Below, piece after piece: positions 53,700-62,516 of a stretch of 64,000 bases of DNA (positions within the stretch are counted from its first letter, which is position 1; every line of letters starts with the position of its first letter). Location of the stretch: positions 1 to 64,000 of the forward strand of contig JAPOTR010000050.1 of NCBI GenBank assembly GCA_026709085.1. The letters run 5' to 3'. The translations under genes were made by a program, and so were the position numbers. A model generated the notes under the pieces. That model did no database searches. It was not told where the DNA came from and worked only from the letters and a program-made list of their open reading frames with translations. The stretch is from Cyanobacteria bacterium MAG CAR3_bin_5. Its GTDB lineage: Bacteria; Cyanobacteriota; Cyanobacteriia; PCC-6307; Cyanobiaceae.

Positions 53700-55175
53700 T
53701 CACGCCGGAGACTGCCGGGCGGCGGTCTCCACAGTGGCCACCACCTCCCGCACCCGCTCCCCGAAACTACGAGCCCGCTCCATGACGGCCTTCTCGTCCA
53801 CGGTGAGGATTTGGCGATCCCGCACCACGATCCGGCCGTTCACAATGACCGTATCCACGTCACTGCCCCGGGCTGCATACACCAAGTGGGAATAGACCCG
53901 GTAGAGGGGCGTCAGCCCTGGACGCTCCATGTCCAGCAGGACAACATCGGCCCGTTTGCCCGGCTCCAGGGACCCGATTTCATCCTGCAGGTTCAGCACC
54001 CGGGCGCCGCCCATGGTGGCCATGCGGAAGACCGTCTCCGCCGGGAGAGCGGTGGGGTCACCCAACGCGAACTTCTGGAGCTTGGCGGCGGCATTCATCT
54101 CGTCGAACAGGTCCAGGTTGTTGTTGCTGGCGGGTCCGTCGGTTCCCAACCCCACCGGAATGCCGGCCGCCAGCGCCTCTGTCACCGGCGCCGCCTTCGG
54201 GATGCCCAGTTTCATGTTGCTCTGGGGGTTGTGGGCAATGCCGGCGCCCCCCGCCGCGATGCGCGCCATGTCCTCATCGGACAGGTAGATGGAATGGGCC
54301 AGCACGGTGCCGGGCCTCAGGGCGCCGATGGAATCCAGGGCTTCCACCACCCCCATGCCGGTTGCCTTCCGGGCGGTGGCCTCTTCGGAGGAGTCTTCAA
54401 GAACGTGAATCTGGAAAACGGCATCGTGGGCCTCCGCCAATCGGAAAGCGGCCGCCACGGCAGGAAGGGGGGTGGTGTAGAGGGCATGGGCGCTGATGGA
54501 AGGCGTCAGGGTGGGGTGGCGTCGATAACGTTCCATGAATGCCGCCGCTTCCGCCAGTGAGGCTTCCGGCGTGGGGAAATCGGGTGTGGGGAATCCCACC
54601 ACCAGAGGACCGCTCACGGCCCGGATCCCCGCGTCAATGGAGGCCTGGGCCATCTGGTCACGGAAGTAGTACATATCCGTGAAGGTGGTCGTCCCGCTTT
54701 TCAGCATCTCCACCGAGGAGAGCAAGGTGCCCCAGTAGACGAAATCGGGGTCCACCAGAGCCGCCTCTGCGGGGAAGACATATGCTTCCAGCCAGGTCAT
54801 GAGTGGTAGATCGTCCGCCAGGCCCCGCAGCAGCGACATGGCGGCGTGGCCATGGGTGTTCACCAGGCCGGGGATAACCAAGTGGCCCGTTGCGTCAAGG
54901 ACCGGAACATGGGTAGGGCGGGGTGCATCCGGCTCCAGCAGGGCCGTGATGCGGTCCCCCTCGATCAGCACCGCGCCCCCCTCCAGGACGTTCCCTTCAT
55001 CGTCCATCACCACCACCACGCCACCGTCAACAAGGAGGGCATGGTGGGGGAAAACAGGCGTATTGGGGTCGGCGGCAGCAGGATCGGGCTTCAGAGGTCC
55101 GGCCACGGGCGGGGCTGTGGTTGTGATGAAAAGATCACCGTACCAGTGGCCTGTTGTCTCGCCATGGCCACCCAT
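53700..55175 (-). CDS. Amidohydrolase, adenosine/S-adenosylhomocysteine deaminase-like
   Basis: The 491-residue protein is an AHS-type deaminase (MtaD/SAH deaminase and related). Metal ligands are visible: N-T-H-G-H-A-A-M, a His in S-A-H-A-L-Y and in F-Q-I-H-V-L-E-D, and G-T-D-G-P-A-S-N-N with the catalytic Asp. It is likely to deaminate adenosine derivatives such as 5'-deoxyadenosine, methylthioadenosine or SAH; the exact substrate is not decided. The first 35 residues show no conservation, so the real start may be later than ATG 55175. It marks the right boundary of the island. Confidence 0.87.
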   Translation of the reverse strand: MGGHGETTGHWYGDLFITTTAPPVAGPLKPDPAAADPNTPVFPHHALLVDGGVVVVMDDEGNVLEGGAVLIEGDRITALLEPDAPRPTHVPVLDATGHLVIPGLVNTHGHAAMSLLRGLADDLPLMTWLEAYVFPAEAALVDPDFVYWGTLLSSVEMLKSGTTTFTDMYYFRDQMAQASIDAGIRAVSGPLVVGFPTPDFPTPEASLAEAAAFMERYRRHPTLTPSISAHALYTTPLPAVAAAFRLAEAHDAVFQIHVLEDSSEEATARKATGMGVVEALDSIGALRPGTVLAHSIYLSDEDMARIAAGGAGIAHNPQSNMKLGIPKAAPVTEALAAGIPVGLGTDGPASNNNLDLFDEMNAAAKLQKFALGDPTALPAETVFRMATMGGARVLNLQDEIGSLEPGKRADVVLLDMERPGLTPLYRVYSHLVYAARGSDVDTVIVNGRIVVRDRQILTVDEKAVMERARSFGERVREVVATVETAARQSPA

Positions 55176-55204
55176 AAGCGGCGAACGGTTTAGGCTGGAT
55201 ATTG

Positions 55205-55420
55205 ATGTTTACGCTTCCCCTTGCGGGCAATCCGGTTGTGGTCACGGATCGAGAACGGCAATTGAGCCAGGAATTCTGGTCCCGCCGGGGGCAGGGACCC
55301 CGCGCCAGGGGGGTGTTTTCTTCGCGACGCCGCTTCCGTCTTCAGCCCAGGGAGCGGATTTTTGTTGTCCTTGGCATTGCCACTGCTGCCCTGGTGGTGG
55401 TGCTGGGCATCCTGCGGTGA
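55205..55420 (+). CDS. Small membrane protein of unknown function
   Basis: The 71-residue product has an Arg-rich middle (R-R-G-Q-G-P-R-A-R-G, S-R-R-R-F-R-L) and one C-terminal helix (I-F-V-V-L-G-I-A-T-A-A-L-V-V-V-L-G-I-L). It is divergent from the deaminase gene and 16 bp before thyX, with which it may be transcribed. No family recognised. Confidence 0.5.
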   Translation: MFTLPLAGNPVVVTDRERQLSQEFWSRRGQGPRARGVFSSRRRFRLQPRERIFVVLGIATAALVVVLGILR

Positions 55421-55436
55421 TGCCGGCTGGGCCGCC

Positions 55437-56084
55437 ATGCACGTCAAGCTTCAAAGCCACACCCCCGACCCTGAAGCCTTCATGGCCTACGTGGCCAGGG
55501 TCAGCAATCCGGCCAACCAGGCCAACCCGGACCACAGCCGCCTGTTGAGGTATTGCATCCGCCATGGGCACTGGAGCGTGTTCGAGCACGCCTCCATGAC
55601 CCTGGAGATTGTCACCACCCTGGACATCGCCACCCAGATCCTGCGGCATCGCAGCTTTTGCTTCCAGCAGCTTTCCCGTCGTTATGCAGGGGAGCAGCAG
55701 GCGCCCGTGGAATGGGCCATGCCCCAGCTTCGCAGCCCCCACCCCAAAGACCGCCAGGCATCCCTGGATACCCTACCCCCCGAGGTGGTGCGCCATTGGC
55801 AGGCCAGGATTGCAGCCCAGCTTGATGCCGCCCACCACCTCTATCGCCAGTTGCTGGCCGCCGGTGTTGCCAGGGAGTGCGCCCGGGCCGTGCTGCCGGT
55901 GGCCACCACCACCACCCTCTACATGACCGGCAACTGCCGAAGCTGGATCCACTACATTGCCCTGCGGAGTCAGCCCGGCGCCCAAGCGGAACACCGGGCC
56001 GTTGCCCAGCAGGCCCAGGCGGTGTTCCGGACGGTGTTTCCCACCTGCGGCGCCGTGCTGGACGACCTGAACTGGGCCGCCTGA
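55437..56084 (+). CDS. thyX: Flavin-dependent thymidylate synthase
   Basis: ThyX (215 residues) makes dTMP from dUMP with FAD and methylene-tetrahydrofolate. The family motif is R-H-R-S-F-C-F-Q-Q-L-S-R-R; the usual first Ser of RHRxxSxxxxSxR is Cys here. Other conserved parts are H-W-S-V-F-E-H-A near residue 43 and the C-terminal N-C-R-S-W-I-H-Y-I-A-L-R. The ATG at 55437 gives M-H-V-K-L, a normal start. No thyA was seen in the window. Confidence 0.93.
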   Translation: MHVKLQSHTPDPEAFMAYVARVSNPANQANPDHSRLLRYCIRHGHWSVFEHASMTLEIVTTLDIATQILRHRSFCFQQLSRRYAGEQQAPVEWAMPQLRSPHPKDRQASLDTLPPEVVRHWQARIAAQLDAAHHLYRQLLAAGVARECARAVLPVATTTTLYMTGNCRSWIHYIALRSQPGAQAEHRAVAQQAQAVFRTVFPTCGAVLDDLNWAA

Positions 56085-56096
56085 ACACGGAAGGGT

Positions 56097-56759
56097 TCAA
56101 CCCTTCGCCATGCGCAGGATGCGGAGGGCCGCCATGGCGGCGCCGTAGCCGTTGTCGATATTCACCACACAGAGGCCGGGGGCGCAACTGGCCAGCATCC
56201 CCACACATGCTGCATGGCCGCCGGCCCCCATGCCGTAGCCCACGGATACAGGCACGGCAATGACGGGTTGGGGCAGGAGACCGGCCACCACCGTGGGCAG
56301 GGAGCCTTCCATCCCGGCGCAGACAATCAGAACGGGGAACCGGGCCAGGTGGTCCAGCCGGGCCATGAGGCGATGGAGCCCCGCCACCCCCACGTCCGCG
56401 ATCAACTCCGCCGCCACCCCATGGCAGGCCAGGGCAGTGGACGCCTCCGCAGCCACGGGCAGATCACTGCTGCCCCCGGTGAGGATGGCCAGCCGCCGCC
56501 ATGGGCTGGTGGGCAGGGGACCCATGGTGAGGCACCGGGCCTGGGGGTGGTAGCACAGTTCGGGGAGTTGCTGGCGTACGGCCCCGGCTTTGGTCTCCTC
56601 CACCCGGGTCACCAGCAGAGGTTGGCCGGCGGCGGCAAAGCGGTGGGCAGCCGCCAGAATCTGCTCCACCGTCTTGTCCGCTCCCCAGACCGCCTCCACC
56701 ATGCCCAGGCGGCGGCGGCGGTCCAGATCCAGGTTCAGGTTCCTGTCCCCATCGGTCAT
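56097..56759 (-). CDS. larB: Pyridinium biscarboxylate synthase LarB
   Basis: LarB (220 residues) carboxylates and hydrolyses nicotinic acid adenine dinucleotide to start the nickel-pincer cofactor. It has the AIR-carboxylase-like core: [13 protein letters not shown] near residue 112, [14 protein letters not shown] near 166, and P-V-S-V-G-Y-G-M near 187. It overlaps the ispF stop by 4 bp and is in the same operon. LarC is encoded at 32907; the pair suggests that the cell makes this cofactor, but the enzyme that uses it is not in view. Confidence 0.92.
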   Translation of the reverse strand: MTDGDRNLNLDLDRRRRLGMVEAVWGADKTVEQILAAAHRFAAAGQPLLVTRVEETKAGAVRQQLPELCYHPQARCLTMGPLPTSPWRRLAILTGGSSDLPVAAEASTALACHGVAAELIADVGVAGLHRLMARLDHLARFPVLIVCAGMEGSLPTVVAGLLPQPVIAVPVSVGYGMGAGGHAACVGMLASCAPGLCVVNIDNGYGAAMAALRILRMAKG

Positions 56760-57295
56760 GGCCAGCCGTCCGGTTCCCGGACCAGAAGCGCCACGGCAGA
56801 GCAGGACATTCCCTCCTCACGGCCTTCCGGGCCAAGCTTTTCATTGGTGGTGGCTTTTACGCCCACTTGGTCCGGAGTGATGTCCAACCGGGCGGCCATG
56901 TTGGCGGCCATGGCGGCAACATGGGGCCGCAGACGGGGGCGTTCCGCCACCACCACGGTGTCCACGTTCACCACCTGCCAGCCCTTTTCCCGCACCAGCA
57001 ACCCCACCTGCTGGAGCAACGCCAGACTGTTGGCGCCCCGCCAGCGGGGATCCTCGGGGGGAAAATGGCGACCGATGTCCCCCAGGGCCAGGGCCCCCAG
57101 CAGGGCATCCATCACGGCATGGACCAGCACGTCCGCATCGCTGTGGCCATCCAGACCCAGGGGATGGTCGATGGTCACGCCCCCCAGGATCAGGGGGCGT
57201 CCCGCCACCAGGCGATGAATGTCGTAACCGTGACCGATGCGAAGATGCCCTCCTTGCTTCCGTGAGCGGCAGGGATTCCTTCTCAGGTTCAGCAT
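56756..57295 (-). CDS. ispF: 2-C-methyl-D-erythritol 2,4-cyclodiphosphate synthase
   Basis: IspF catalyses the cyclisation step of the MEP isoprenoid pathway. The signature [11 protein letters not shown], metal ligands Asp and His in G-Y-D-I-H, and [10 protein letters not shown] are present, as is the C-terminal K-A-T-T-N-E-K-L-G. The first 17 residues ([12 protein letters not shown]) are unlike IspF and are encoded by the right-end remnant of a transposon. No ATG, GTG or TTG in frame lies between the remnant and R-I-G-H-G, so the start codon appears to come from the remnant. Confidence 0.92.
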   Translation of the reverse strand: MLNLRRNPCRSRKQGGHLRIGHGYDIHRLVAGRPLILGGVTIDHPLGLDGHSDADVLVHAVMDALLGALALGDIGRHFPPEDPRWRGANSLALLQQVGLLVREKGWQVVNVDTVVVAERPRLRPHVAAMAANMAARLDITPDQVGVKATTNEKLGPEGREEGMSCSAVALLVREPDGWP

Positions 57296-57415
57296 TTTGC
57301 TTCCTCTTTCAGACAGGTTCCCGCTTCGCAGCCAGACACCAGCAGGCTGGACTTACTCTCGGCTCCACAGGCGTTTAACCGCTCCGCTAGCCCGGCAGCG
57401 ACGATGTTCTTAGGG
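57253..57415 (-). pseudogene. tnpB: 3' remnant of a tnpB gene and IS605-type right end
   Basis: On the minus strand about 39 codons ending at 57289 read N-I-V-A-A-G-L-A-E-R-L-N-A and [17 protein letters not shown]. The intact relative at 24.7 kb reads N-I-L-A-A-S-P-A-A-R-L-N-G and G-A-E-S-K-T-S-L-P-V-S-G-C-E-A-S-T at its end. Both are followed by agaaggaatccc and a decayed hairpin. Everything upstream of the C-terminus is gone. The remnant overlaps the ispF start. Confidence 0.8.
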
Positions 57416-57521
57416 TCAGGATCCATAAACTGAGGGAGTGATTTCTCTCTGCCGAGAGGAATCTTGCAAGACAAGAGAGTATAAGGAGGCTAGATAGAGC
57501 CCCGCTGGTGGGAGCAGCCGT

Positions 57522-59010
57522 TCAGAAGAGGAGGGAGAAGCGCAGCCCCAGGGAGTGTTCTGCGGCAGAACCAGCACTGCTGCTTTCTTCCCTCTCACCC
57601 TCCAGGGAGAGTTCCCACGGCAGCCCCCTGTCCCGGCTGAGCGTCGGGGGCCCAGGCCCAGGCAGGCCGTAGGTGGCGCTGTCGGAGGAGAGCGCCAGGG
57701 TCAGCGCTGAGGTGAGGGTGAGGCGGTCACCGAAGGCGGGCATCCCATAGGCCAACTCTCCTTCAAACTTCTGCCCATTGCTGCTGGAAGTAGCATCCAG
57801 CGCCTCCCTCTCCCCCTCGTCGTAGCTGTCGTTGTAGACGAGAACCTGCACAGTCTGCTCCGTCTCGCCGGCCGCAAAGCTGAGACTGCCCGACGCCGCA
57901 ACGTAGTCCTCCCCTGCAGTCGCCGTGCCGTCGCGGGTGGCATACTTCACCGTAACCGTACCGGTGCGGGCCTGGCTGAGCCGCACCCTGAACGCAAGCT
58001 CCACCCCCTCAGCTTCCTTCACCGTCGCGTCCGCCACCGAGATCAGCAGCGTGTCATCATCCATGACCGCCACCGTGGCGGTGGACCTGCTCCCCACCCT
58101 ATAGCCAGCGCCGGCGCCCAAGGTCACGGCAATCGATCCGTTGGCCTCGGCGCTGCTGTCGTTCACTGTCGCTACGCTGTAGGTGATTGTGCTGGCTACC
58201 GGGATGGTCACTGTCTTGGCGCCCGTGCCGCCGCCCGCATAGCTGCCACGCTGGGCCACCGTCGCCGAGACACTGAGAGACGCCGCGGGGCAGGGCTGGC
58301 CGTCAGGCTAAAACTAGCCGCCATACCCTCACTTACCACTCCCTGCCCACTACGGCAGCCCTCTAGCCGGTTGAGTTCGGTCCGCAGCGCCGGCCAGTTC
58401 CCCGGCGCACCCCTCTCCCATCTCGGGCCGGGCATCGTCTCCCGCACATCCATCCAGACGAGGGTGTGGTTTCCTTCCAGCGTGCTCACTGCCTGCCCCG
58501 CGAGCGCCCGCACGTTCGGGGTGGTCGCTCCCGTCGATACGCCCTGCAGCCAGTTCCAATATGCCCAACTGGATGGCGTCACGCACGACGCTCCCATGGT
58601 GATGGAGACCTGGGGCGGATCGTCATCGTTTTCCGCCACAGCTATCGAGAAGGTCTTCCGCGTCCCGTAGGGATCGGCGCCGCCCACGTTGGCGGTGATG
58701 CTCTCCCCCATCTCCTTTATTCCATCGTCTACCACCGTCAAACGCGATAAGCTTTCCGGTAAACAACTTGGCTTATTGCCACTTAGCAAGAGCAATTCTT
58801 GCTTAGAGAGGCTATCGAACACGTTTTCTGGTAGACTGCTTAGCTGATTTCTATACAGATTGAGCTATTCTAGCTTAGAGAGACCATTGAATATATCTTC
58901 CGGTAGATTGCTTAGGTGATTGATACCCAGGTAGAGCTTCTGTAAATTAGAGAGATCATCGAAGATATCCTCCGGCAAGCTGGTTAGGTAATTATTACTG
59001 AGACCGCCAC
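57522..59010 (-). pseudogene. Decayed LRR / Calx-beta / beta-barrel surface protein gene
   Basis: On the minus strand the region starts at about 59010 with leucine-rich repeats (L-P-E-D-I-F-D-D-L-S-N-L-Q-K-L-Y-L, L-P-E-D-I-F-N-G-L-S-K-L-E), interrupted by a TAG in frame near 58865, then more repeats, a Calx-beta-like part, a helical insert (G-N-W-P-A-L-R-T-E-L-N) and another Calx-beta part. A frameshift lies near 58285. The last piece jumps from Calx-beta straight to the end of the barrel (E-L-A-Y-G-M-P-A-F-G-D-R) and finishes R-F-S-L-L-F, so most barrel strands are deleted. No signal peptide remains. Its 5' end overlaps the CYTH gene stop. Confidence 0.8.
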
Positions 59011-59516
59011 AGCGCCTGCTTCTCCTCCTCCCCCCACTGGCTCCAGGGGCGGCAAGCCAGGGCTGCGTTGCTCAGTCGCCCGTCGCCACTCACCTCCGGG
59101 CCGAGCCATGGGGGCAATTCAAGGCTGGCGTCAGGTCGCGTCAACTCCACCTCCGCCAGCACCAGCCCCTCGTTGGCGCCGATAAAGCAATCCACCAGCC
59201 AGTCCCCACCGGTCAGATTGAGCATATGGCGCTCCTTGCCGAGCTGGTGGGGGCAGTGTTCCAGCAGACGCCGGGCATCCCCGAGGGGAATAGCATACTC
59301 GAACTCCCACCGCTGAATGGGGGCGCCGGGGGCAGCCCCCACCGCCATGGGGGCCTTCAGGGTGAGCCAGCCCCGGTGGCAGTCATGGCGCACCCGGGTG
59401 GTTACTCCATGGGGGCTGATGCTGATGTAGCCCTGGCTCAGGCGGATGCTGGCGCGCACCTGGTCTTGCCAGGCTGTTGTGCGCACCAGGAAACGTCGCT
59501 CGATCTCCAGACCCAT
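58995..59516 (-). CDS. CYTH-domain protein (triphosphate tunnel metalloenzyme)
   Basis: The 173-residue protein starts M-G-L-E-I-E-R-R-F-L, the CYTH signature (E-x-E-x-K with Arg in place of Lys). Tunnel-lining charged strands follow: T-T-R-V-R, G-W-L-T-L-K, W-E-F-E-Y and L-V-L-A-E-V-E-L. Cyanobacterial members act as tripolyphosphatases or bind nucleotide triphosphates. Its 3' end is joined to the decayed LRR gene, and the last residues (A-L-W-R-S-Q) may be changed by that event. Confidence 0.85.
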   Translation of the reverse strand: MGLEIERRFLVRTTAWQDQVRASIRLSQGYISISPHGVTTRVRHDCHRGWLTLKAPMAVGAAPGAPIQRWEFEYAIPLGDARRLLEHCPHQLGKERHMLNLTGGDWLVDCFIGANEGLVLAEVELTRPDASLELPPWLGPEVSGDGRLSNAALACRPWSQWGEEEKQALWRSQ

Positions 59517-59532
59517 GGACGCGGCGCGGCAG

Positions 59533-60375
59533 TCACACCGGTTCGCCCGAGCGACCCGTCGTCAACCCGCCGGTGCGCTGCTTCCCTTGAACAATCACGG
59601 GAGGCGCCTGGCCACTGCCAGGGAGACCGGGCACCACCGTGGTGGTTCCGTCCCATTTGTCGAGGAAGAGCTTGTAGAGCACCTGGTCGTTGAGGCTCTG
59701 GTTGAGGGTCTGATAGCGCTTGGCTTCCTGCTCGGCGATGCGCACCTCCGTGCGGGCCTTCAGCAGCCGCTGGTCGGCAATCTGCTTCTGCTCAATGGCG
59801 GCCCGGTACTCCTCGGCAATGCGCAGCCCGGTGAGGTCCAGCCCCTGAACGTCCACGTAACCGAACTTGCTGAGTTCTTCCGACACCTTCTCCTGCACGA
59901 TCTCGGAAATGCTGTTCCACTCGGAGGCGATGGTTACCAGTTCGTACTGGGAGAAGACGGATTTCAGGGCCTTGAGGAGGGACGGTTGCACGATGCGGCC
60001 ATAGACCTGCTGGTTGGCGGTGGCAATGGACCGGAAGATGCGCCCAGCCTGGTTGGAGCGGATCGCGTACTTGATGGTGGCCGTGGCCTCAATGACCTGC
60101 AGATCCTTGGTGAGGGAGGAGAATTCTTCCGGCCGCACCTGGGTCTTGATGTCGAACATGGCAATGTTCTGGACCAGGGGAACCTTGAAATTGGGGCCCG
60201 CAGTCCGGGGTTCACCGGTCACTTTCCCCAGGGTGGTGACGACCGCAACATTGCCTGCAGGCACAATGAACAGCACCTGGCTCAGGAGGATGAGGGCAAC
60301 AGCAACCACAAACCCCAGCAGGGGCAGAAGGGCGTTGCCGTTGTCGTTGTTGAGGGGTCGGATGGGCGTCTGCAT
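59533..60375 (-). CDS. SPFH/prohibitin family membrane protein
   Basis: The 280-residue protein has one N-terminal helix (L-L-P-L-L-G-F-V-V-A-V-A-L-I-L-L), an SPFH domain (G-P-N-F-K-V-P-L-V-Q-N-I-A-M-F-D-I-K-T-Q near residues 60-80), and a coiled-coil-forming helix (about 195-235, A-A-I-E-Q-K-Q-I-A-D-Q-R-L-L-K-A-R-T-E). Prohibitins form ring-like membrane scaffolds. The start is ATG 60375; the longer frame upstream has no conservation. It is 16 bp upstream of the CYTH gene. Confidence 0.87.
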   Translation of the reverse strand: MQTPIRPLNNDNGNALLPLLGFVVAVALILLSQVLFIVPAGNVAVVTTLGKVTGEPRTAGPNFKVPLVQNIAMFDIKTQVRPEEFSSLTKDLQVIEATATIKYAIRSNQAGRIFRSIATANQQVYGRIVQPSLLKALKSVFSQYELVTIASEWNSISEIVQEKVSEELSKFGYVDVQGLDLTGLRIAEEYRAAIEQKQIADQRLLKARTEVRIAEQEAKRYQTLNQSLNDQVLYKLFLDKWDGTTTVVPGLPGSGQAPPVIVQGKQRTGGLTTGRSGEPV

Positions 60376-60513
60376 GGAGCGGGTTGGTTGCCCGTCCAGT
60401 CTGCAACCTCCAGGCATCCAGTGGGTGGATGTTTGACCAGACCGTTTGCCTGATTTGCCGGCTTCCGGCATGGTGAGTGAAGCTTGAATCAAACCGCCCC
60501 GTCCCACCGCCCC

Positions 60514-60795
60514 ATGGCTGCCGACGATGTCAGGAAACCGCCGCAGCGCTACCGCCAGCGGGTACGGGTGGTGGCGGTCATTGTCTCCGGGGCCTTTGCC
60601 TTGCCGGTGCTGTTCGTGTTTGGCGTAACACTGCGTGAATTGTCCAGGCCGCCGGAACCCTCCATCTACGCTGCGCCTCCCGCCCCGCCGGAGCCCACCC
60701 CGGCCATACCCTCCCCCACTGCTGTGCCGGAAGGATCCTCCCCTTCAACGGAAGGCCCCTCTCTTCCATTGCCGCCGCTCCCGGAGGTGCCCTGA
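60514..60795 (+). CDS. Small membrane protein with proline-rich tail
   Basis: From ATG 60514 the product is 93 residues with a helix (V-V-A-V-I-V-S-G-A-F-A-L-P-V-L-F-V-F-G) and a tail very rich in Pro, Ser and Glu (P-A-P-P-E-P-T-P-A-I-P). A TTG at 60484 would add ten residues. It is divergent from the prohibitin gene. No family recognised; the tail suggests a linker through the periplasm. Confidence 0.55.
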   Translation: MAADDVRKPPQRYRQRVRVVAVIVSGAFALPVLFVFGVTLRELSRPPEPSIYAAPPAPPEPTPAIPSPTAVPEGSSPSTEGPSLPLPPLPEVP

Positions 60796-60867
60796 CAAGG
60801 GATCTCAACACCGGGTTGACCGGCGGACTTCCTGGCGGTCGGTGATCCGGCGCTAAGCTGGTGTCCC

Positions 60868-61722
60868 ATGCCCCTGGGCAGCATCTTCCATTGTTCTGTG
60901 TACAACAGTGTTTTTCCGCATTTGCTCCGTGCTGTGACCACCTCCGCCCTGCGGGTAACGGCCGGGATTGCGGGCCTGTTGACCCTTGGTCTTGGGGCAA
61001 TGCCCGCCCTGGCCATTCCCGAGGCCGACGCCATCAGGAAGCTTGAGGCAGTCGCCGTCCACGTGGTGGTGAACGGGGAAGGCGGGCTCATCTTTCACAC
61101 GTATGACTACATGGCGGTGGATGGTGAAGGCCGGCCTGTTTTTCCCTTTTATCAGCAGTTCAATCAGTTGGCGCTCCCCATGTTCATGACGGCCGAGCAG
61201 GCCCGGCAAGCGCAGGAGACTCTGGAGAGGGAGGGCCGACCGGACGCCGAAGGGAGCCGCGTGGTTGCCCTGCCGTTGAACAGTGCCTTGGAACAAAGCG
61301 AGAGGCTGGTCCAGGAGATCAAGGCAAGGGATGAGAGCCAGTCCCTGATCACGCCACTGGTGCCTGCCATGGCGGACTGGAGAAAAGCCGAGCAAATCTT
61401 GCGGGCTGAACGGTACAGCCGACAAGAGATTGCTCAGACCCTCAAGGTTCCCATCTTTTTCACCATCCCTCCCATTACCATCACGCCACCGGGCACGGAG
61501 GAAGCCAAGATCGCCCTGTTCTTCAACTACAGCCAGCTTCAGGAAGCAAAACAGGCTGTGCCGGATTTTGACGGGCAAGATAGGGTGTGGGATTTGCGTA
61601 AGGCCCTGAACGTGCTGGTTCAGGATGAGGAGGACCGGTATTTCTTTGTTCCTACGGTGGATCTGATCCAATCCGTACAGGACCAGCAGGAGGCGGCTCC
61701 GGAAGAGGCGGGCCAGGAATAG
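60868..61722 (+). CDS. Tic22-like periplasmic protein
   Basis: The 284-residue protein has a signal peptide (G-I-A-G-L-L-T-L-G-L-G-A-M-P-A-L-A-I, cleaved near residue 49). Mature parts match the layout of cyanobacterial Tic22: V-P-x-F repeats with L-P-M-F-M-T-A-E-Q-A-R-Q-A-Q and V-P-I-F-F-T, and P-T-V-D-L-I near the end. Tic22 in cyanobacteria is linked to outer-membrane assembly with Omp85. The match rests on pattern memory rather than a strong motif. Confidence 0.6.
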   Translation: MPLGSIFHCSVYNSVFPHLLRAVTTSALRVTAGIAGLLTLGLGAMPALAIPEADAIRKLEAVAVHVVVNGEGGLIFHTYDYMAVDGEGRPVFPFYQQFNQLALPMFMTAEQARQAQETLEREGRPDAEGSRVVALPLNSALEQSERLVQEIKARDESQSLITPLVPAMADWRKAEQILRAERYSRQEIAQTLKVPIFFTIPPITITPPGTEEAKIALFFNYSQLQEAKQAVPDFDGQDRVWDLRKALNVLVQDEEDRYFFVPTVDLIQSVQDQQEAAPEEAGQE

Positions 61723-61826
61723 GGCGATTCACGGGGCGGTGAAGCCAGCCCATCCCCGGCCCGCCCGGACAGGAGATCCCTTTCTGCAAGGCTGGGGGCA
61801 AACAGAGTTGATCCCCGCCTCGTCCC

Positions 61827-62516
61827 ATGCCCGATACATCATCCCCCCAGCCTGCCCCGCCCAAGTCTTTTTTCCTGGACCCGGATCTCCACGGCTACAT
61901 TCTGAGCCATGGGGGCGGCCCGAATGAGGCGCAACAGGCCTTGATTGCCGCCACCCAGGCCCTGGGACCGGTGGCCAGGATGCAGATTGCACCGGAACAG
62001 GGGGTGTTCATGGAATGGCTGGCCCGGGTGACGGGGGCCCGGCAGGCCGTTGAGGTGGGCGTCTTCACGGGCTATTCCGCCCTCTGTCTGGCCCGGGGTC
62101 TGGGGTCCGGGGGGCGCCTGCTCTGCCTGGACGTGAACGAAGAGTGGACCCGCATTGCCCGGACCCACTGGCGCCGGGCCGGGTTGGCGGATCGCATTAC
62201 GTTGCGGCTGGGACCTGCCGCCGCCACCCTCGCCACCCTTCCCCGGCAGCCCACCTTCGACCTGGGCTTTATCGATGCGGACAAGGAAAACGGTCGTCTC
62301 TACTACGAAGAGGTATTGGCGCGGTTGCGGCCAGGGGGGATTCTCATGCTGGATAACGTCTTCTGGGGGGGCACGGTGGCGGCGCCCCATCAGCACCCTG
62401 AAGACACCGCCCTGCAGGCCATCTGCGAACTGAACGATTTTGCGGCCGCGGATCCACGGGTGCAAGCGAGTCTACTGCCCCTGGGTGACGGCCTATTGCT
62501 GCTGCGGAAACGCTGA
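61827..62516 (+). CDS. SAM-dependent O-methyltransferase, family 3
   Basis: The 229-residue protein belongs to the CCoAOMT/COMT-like group. SAM motif [11 protein letters not shown] is at about 71-81, metal ligands are in F-I-D-A-D-K-E-N and the later L-D-N-V-F-W-G-G. The substrate is likely a catechol-type or small phenolic compound; members are frequent in cyanobacteria. Its 3' end overlaps trpC by 24 bp on the opposite strand. Confidence 0.88.
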   Translation: MPDTSSPQPAPPKSFFLDPDLHGYILSHGGGPNEAQQALIAATQALGPVARMQIAPEQGVFMEWLARVTGARQAVEVGVFTGYSALCLARGLGSGGRLLCLDVNEEWTRIARTHWRRAGLADRITLRLGPAAATLATLPRQPTFDLGFIDADKENGRLYYEEVLARLRPGGILMLDNVFWGGTVAAPHQHPEDTALQAICELNDFAAADPRVQASLLPLGDGLLLLRKR

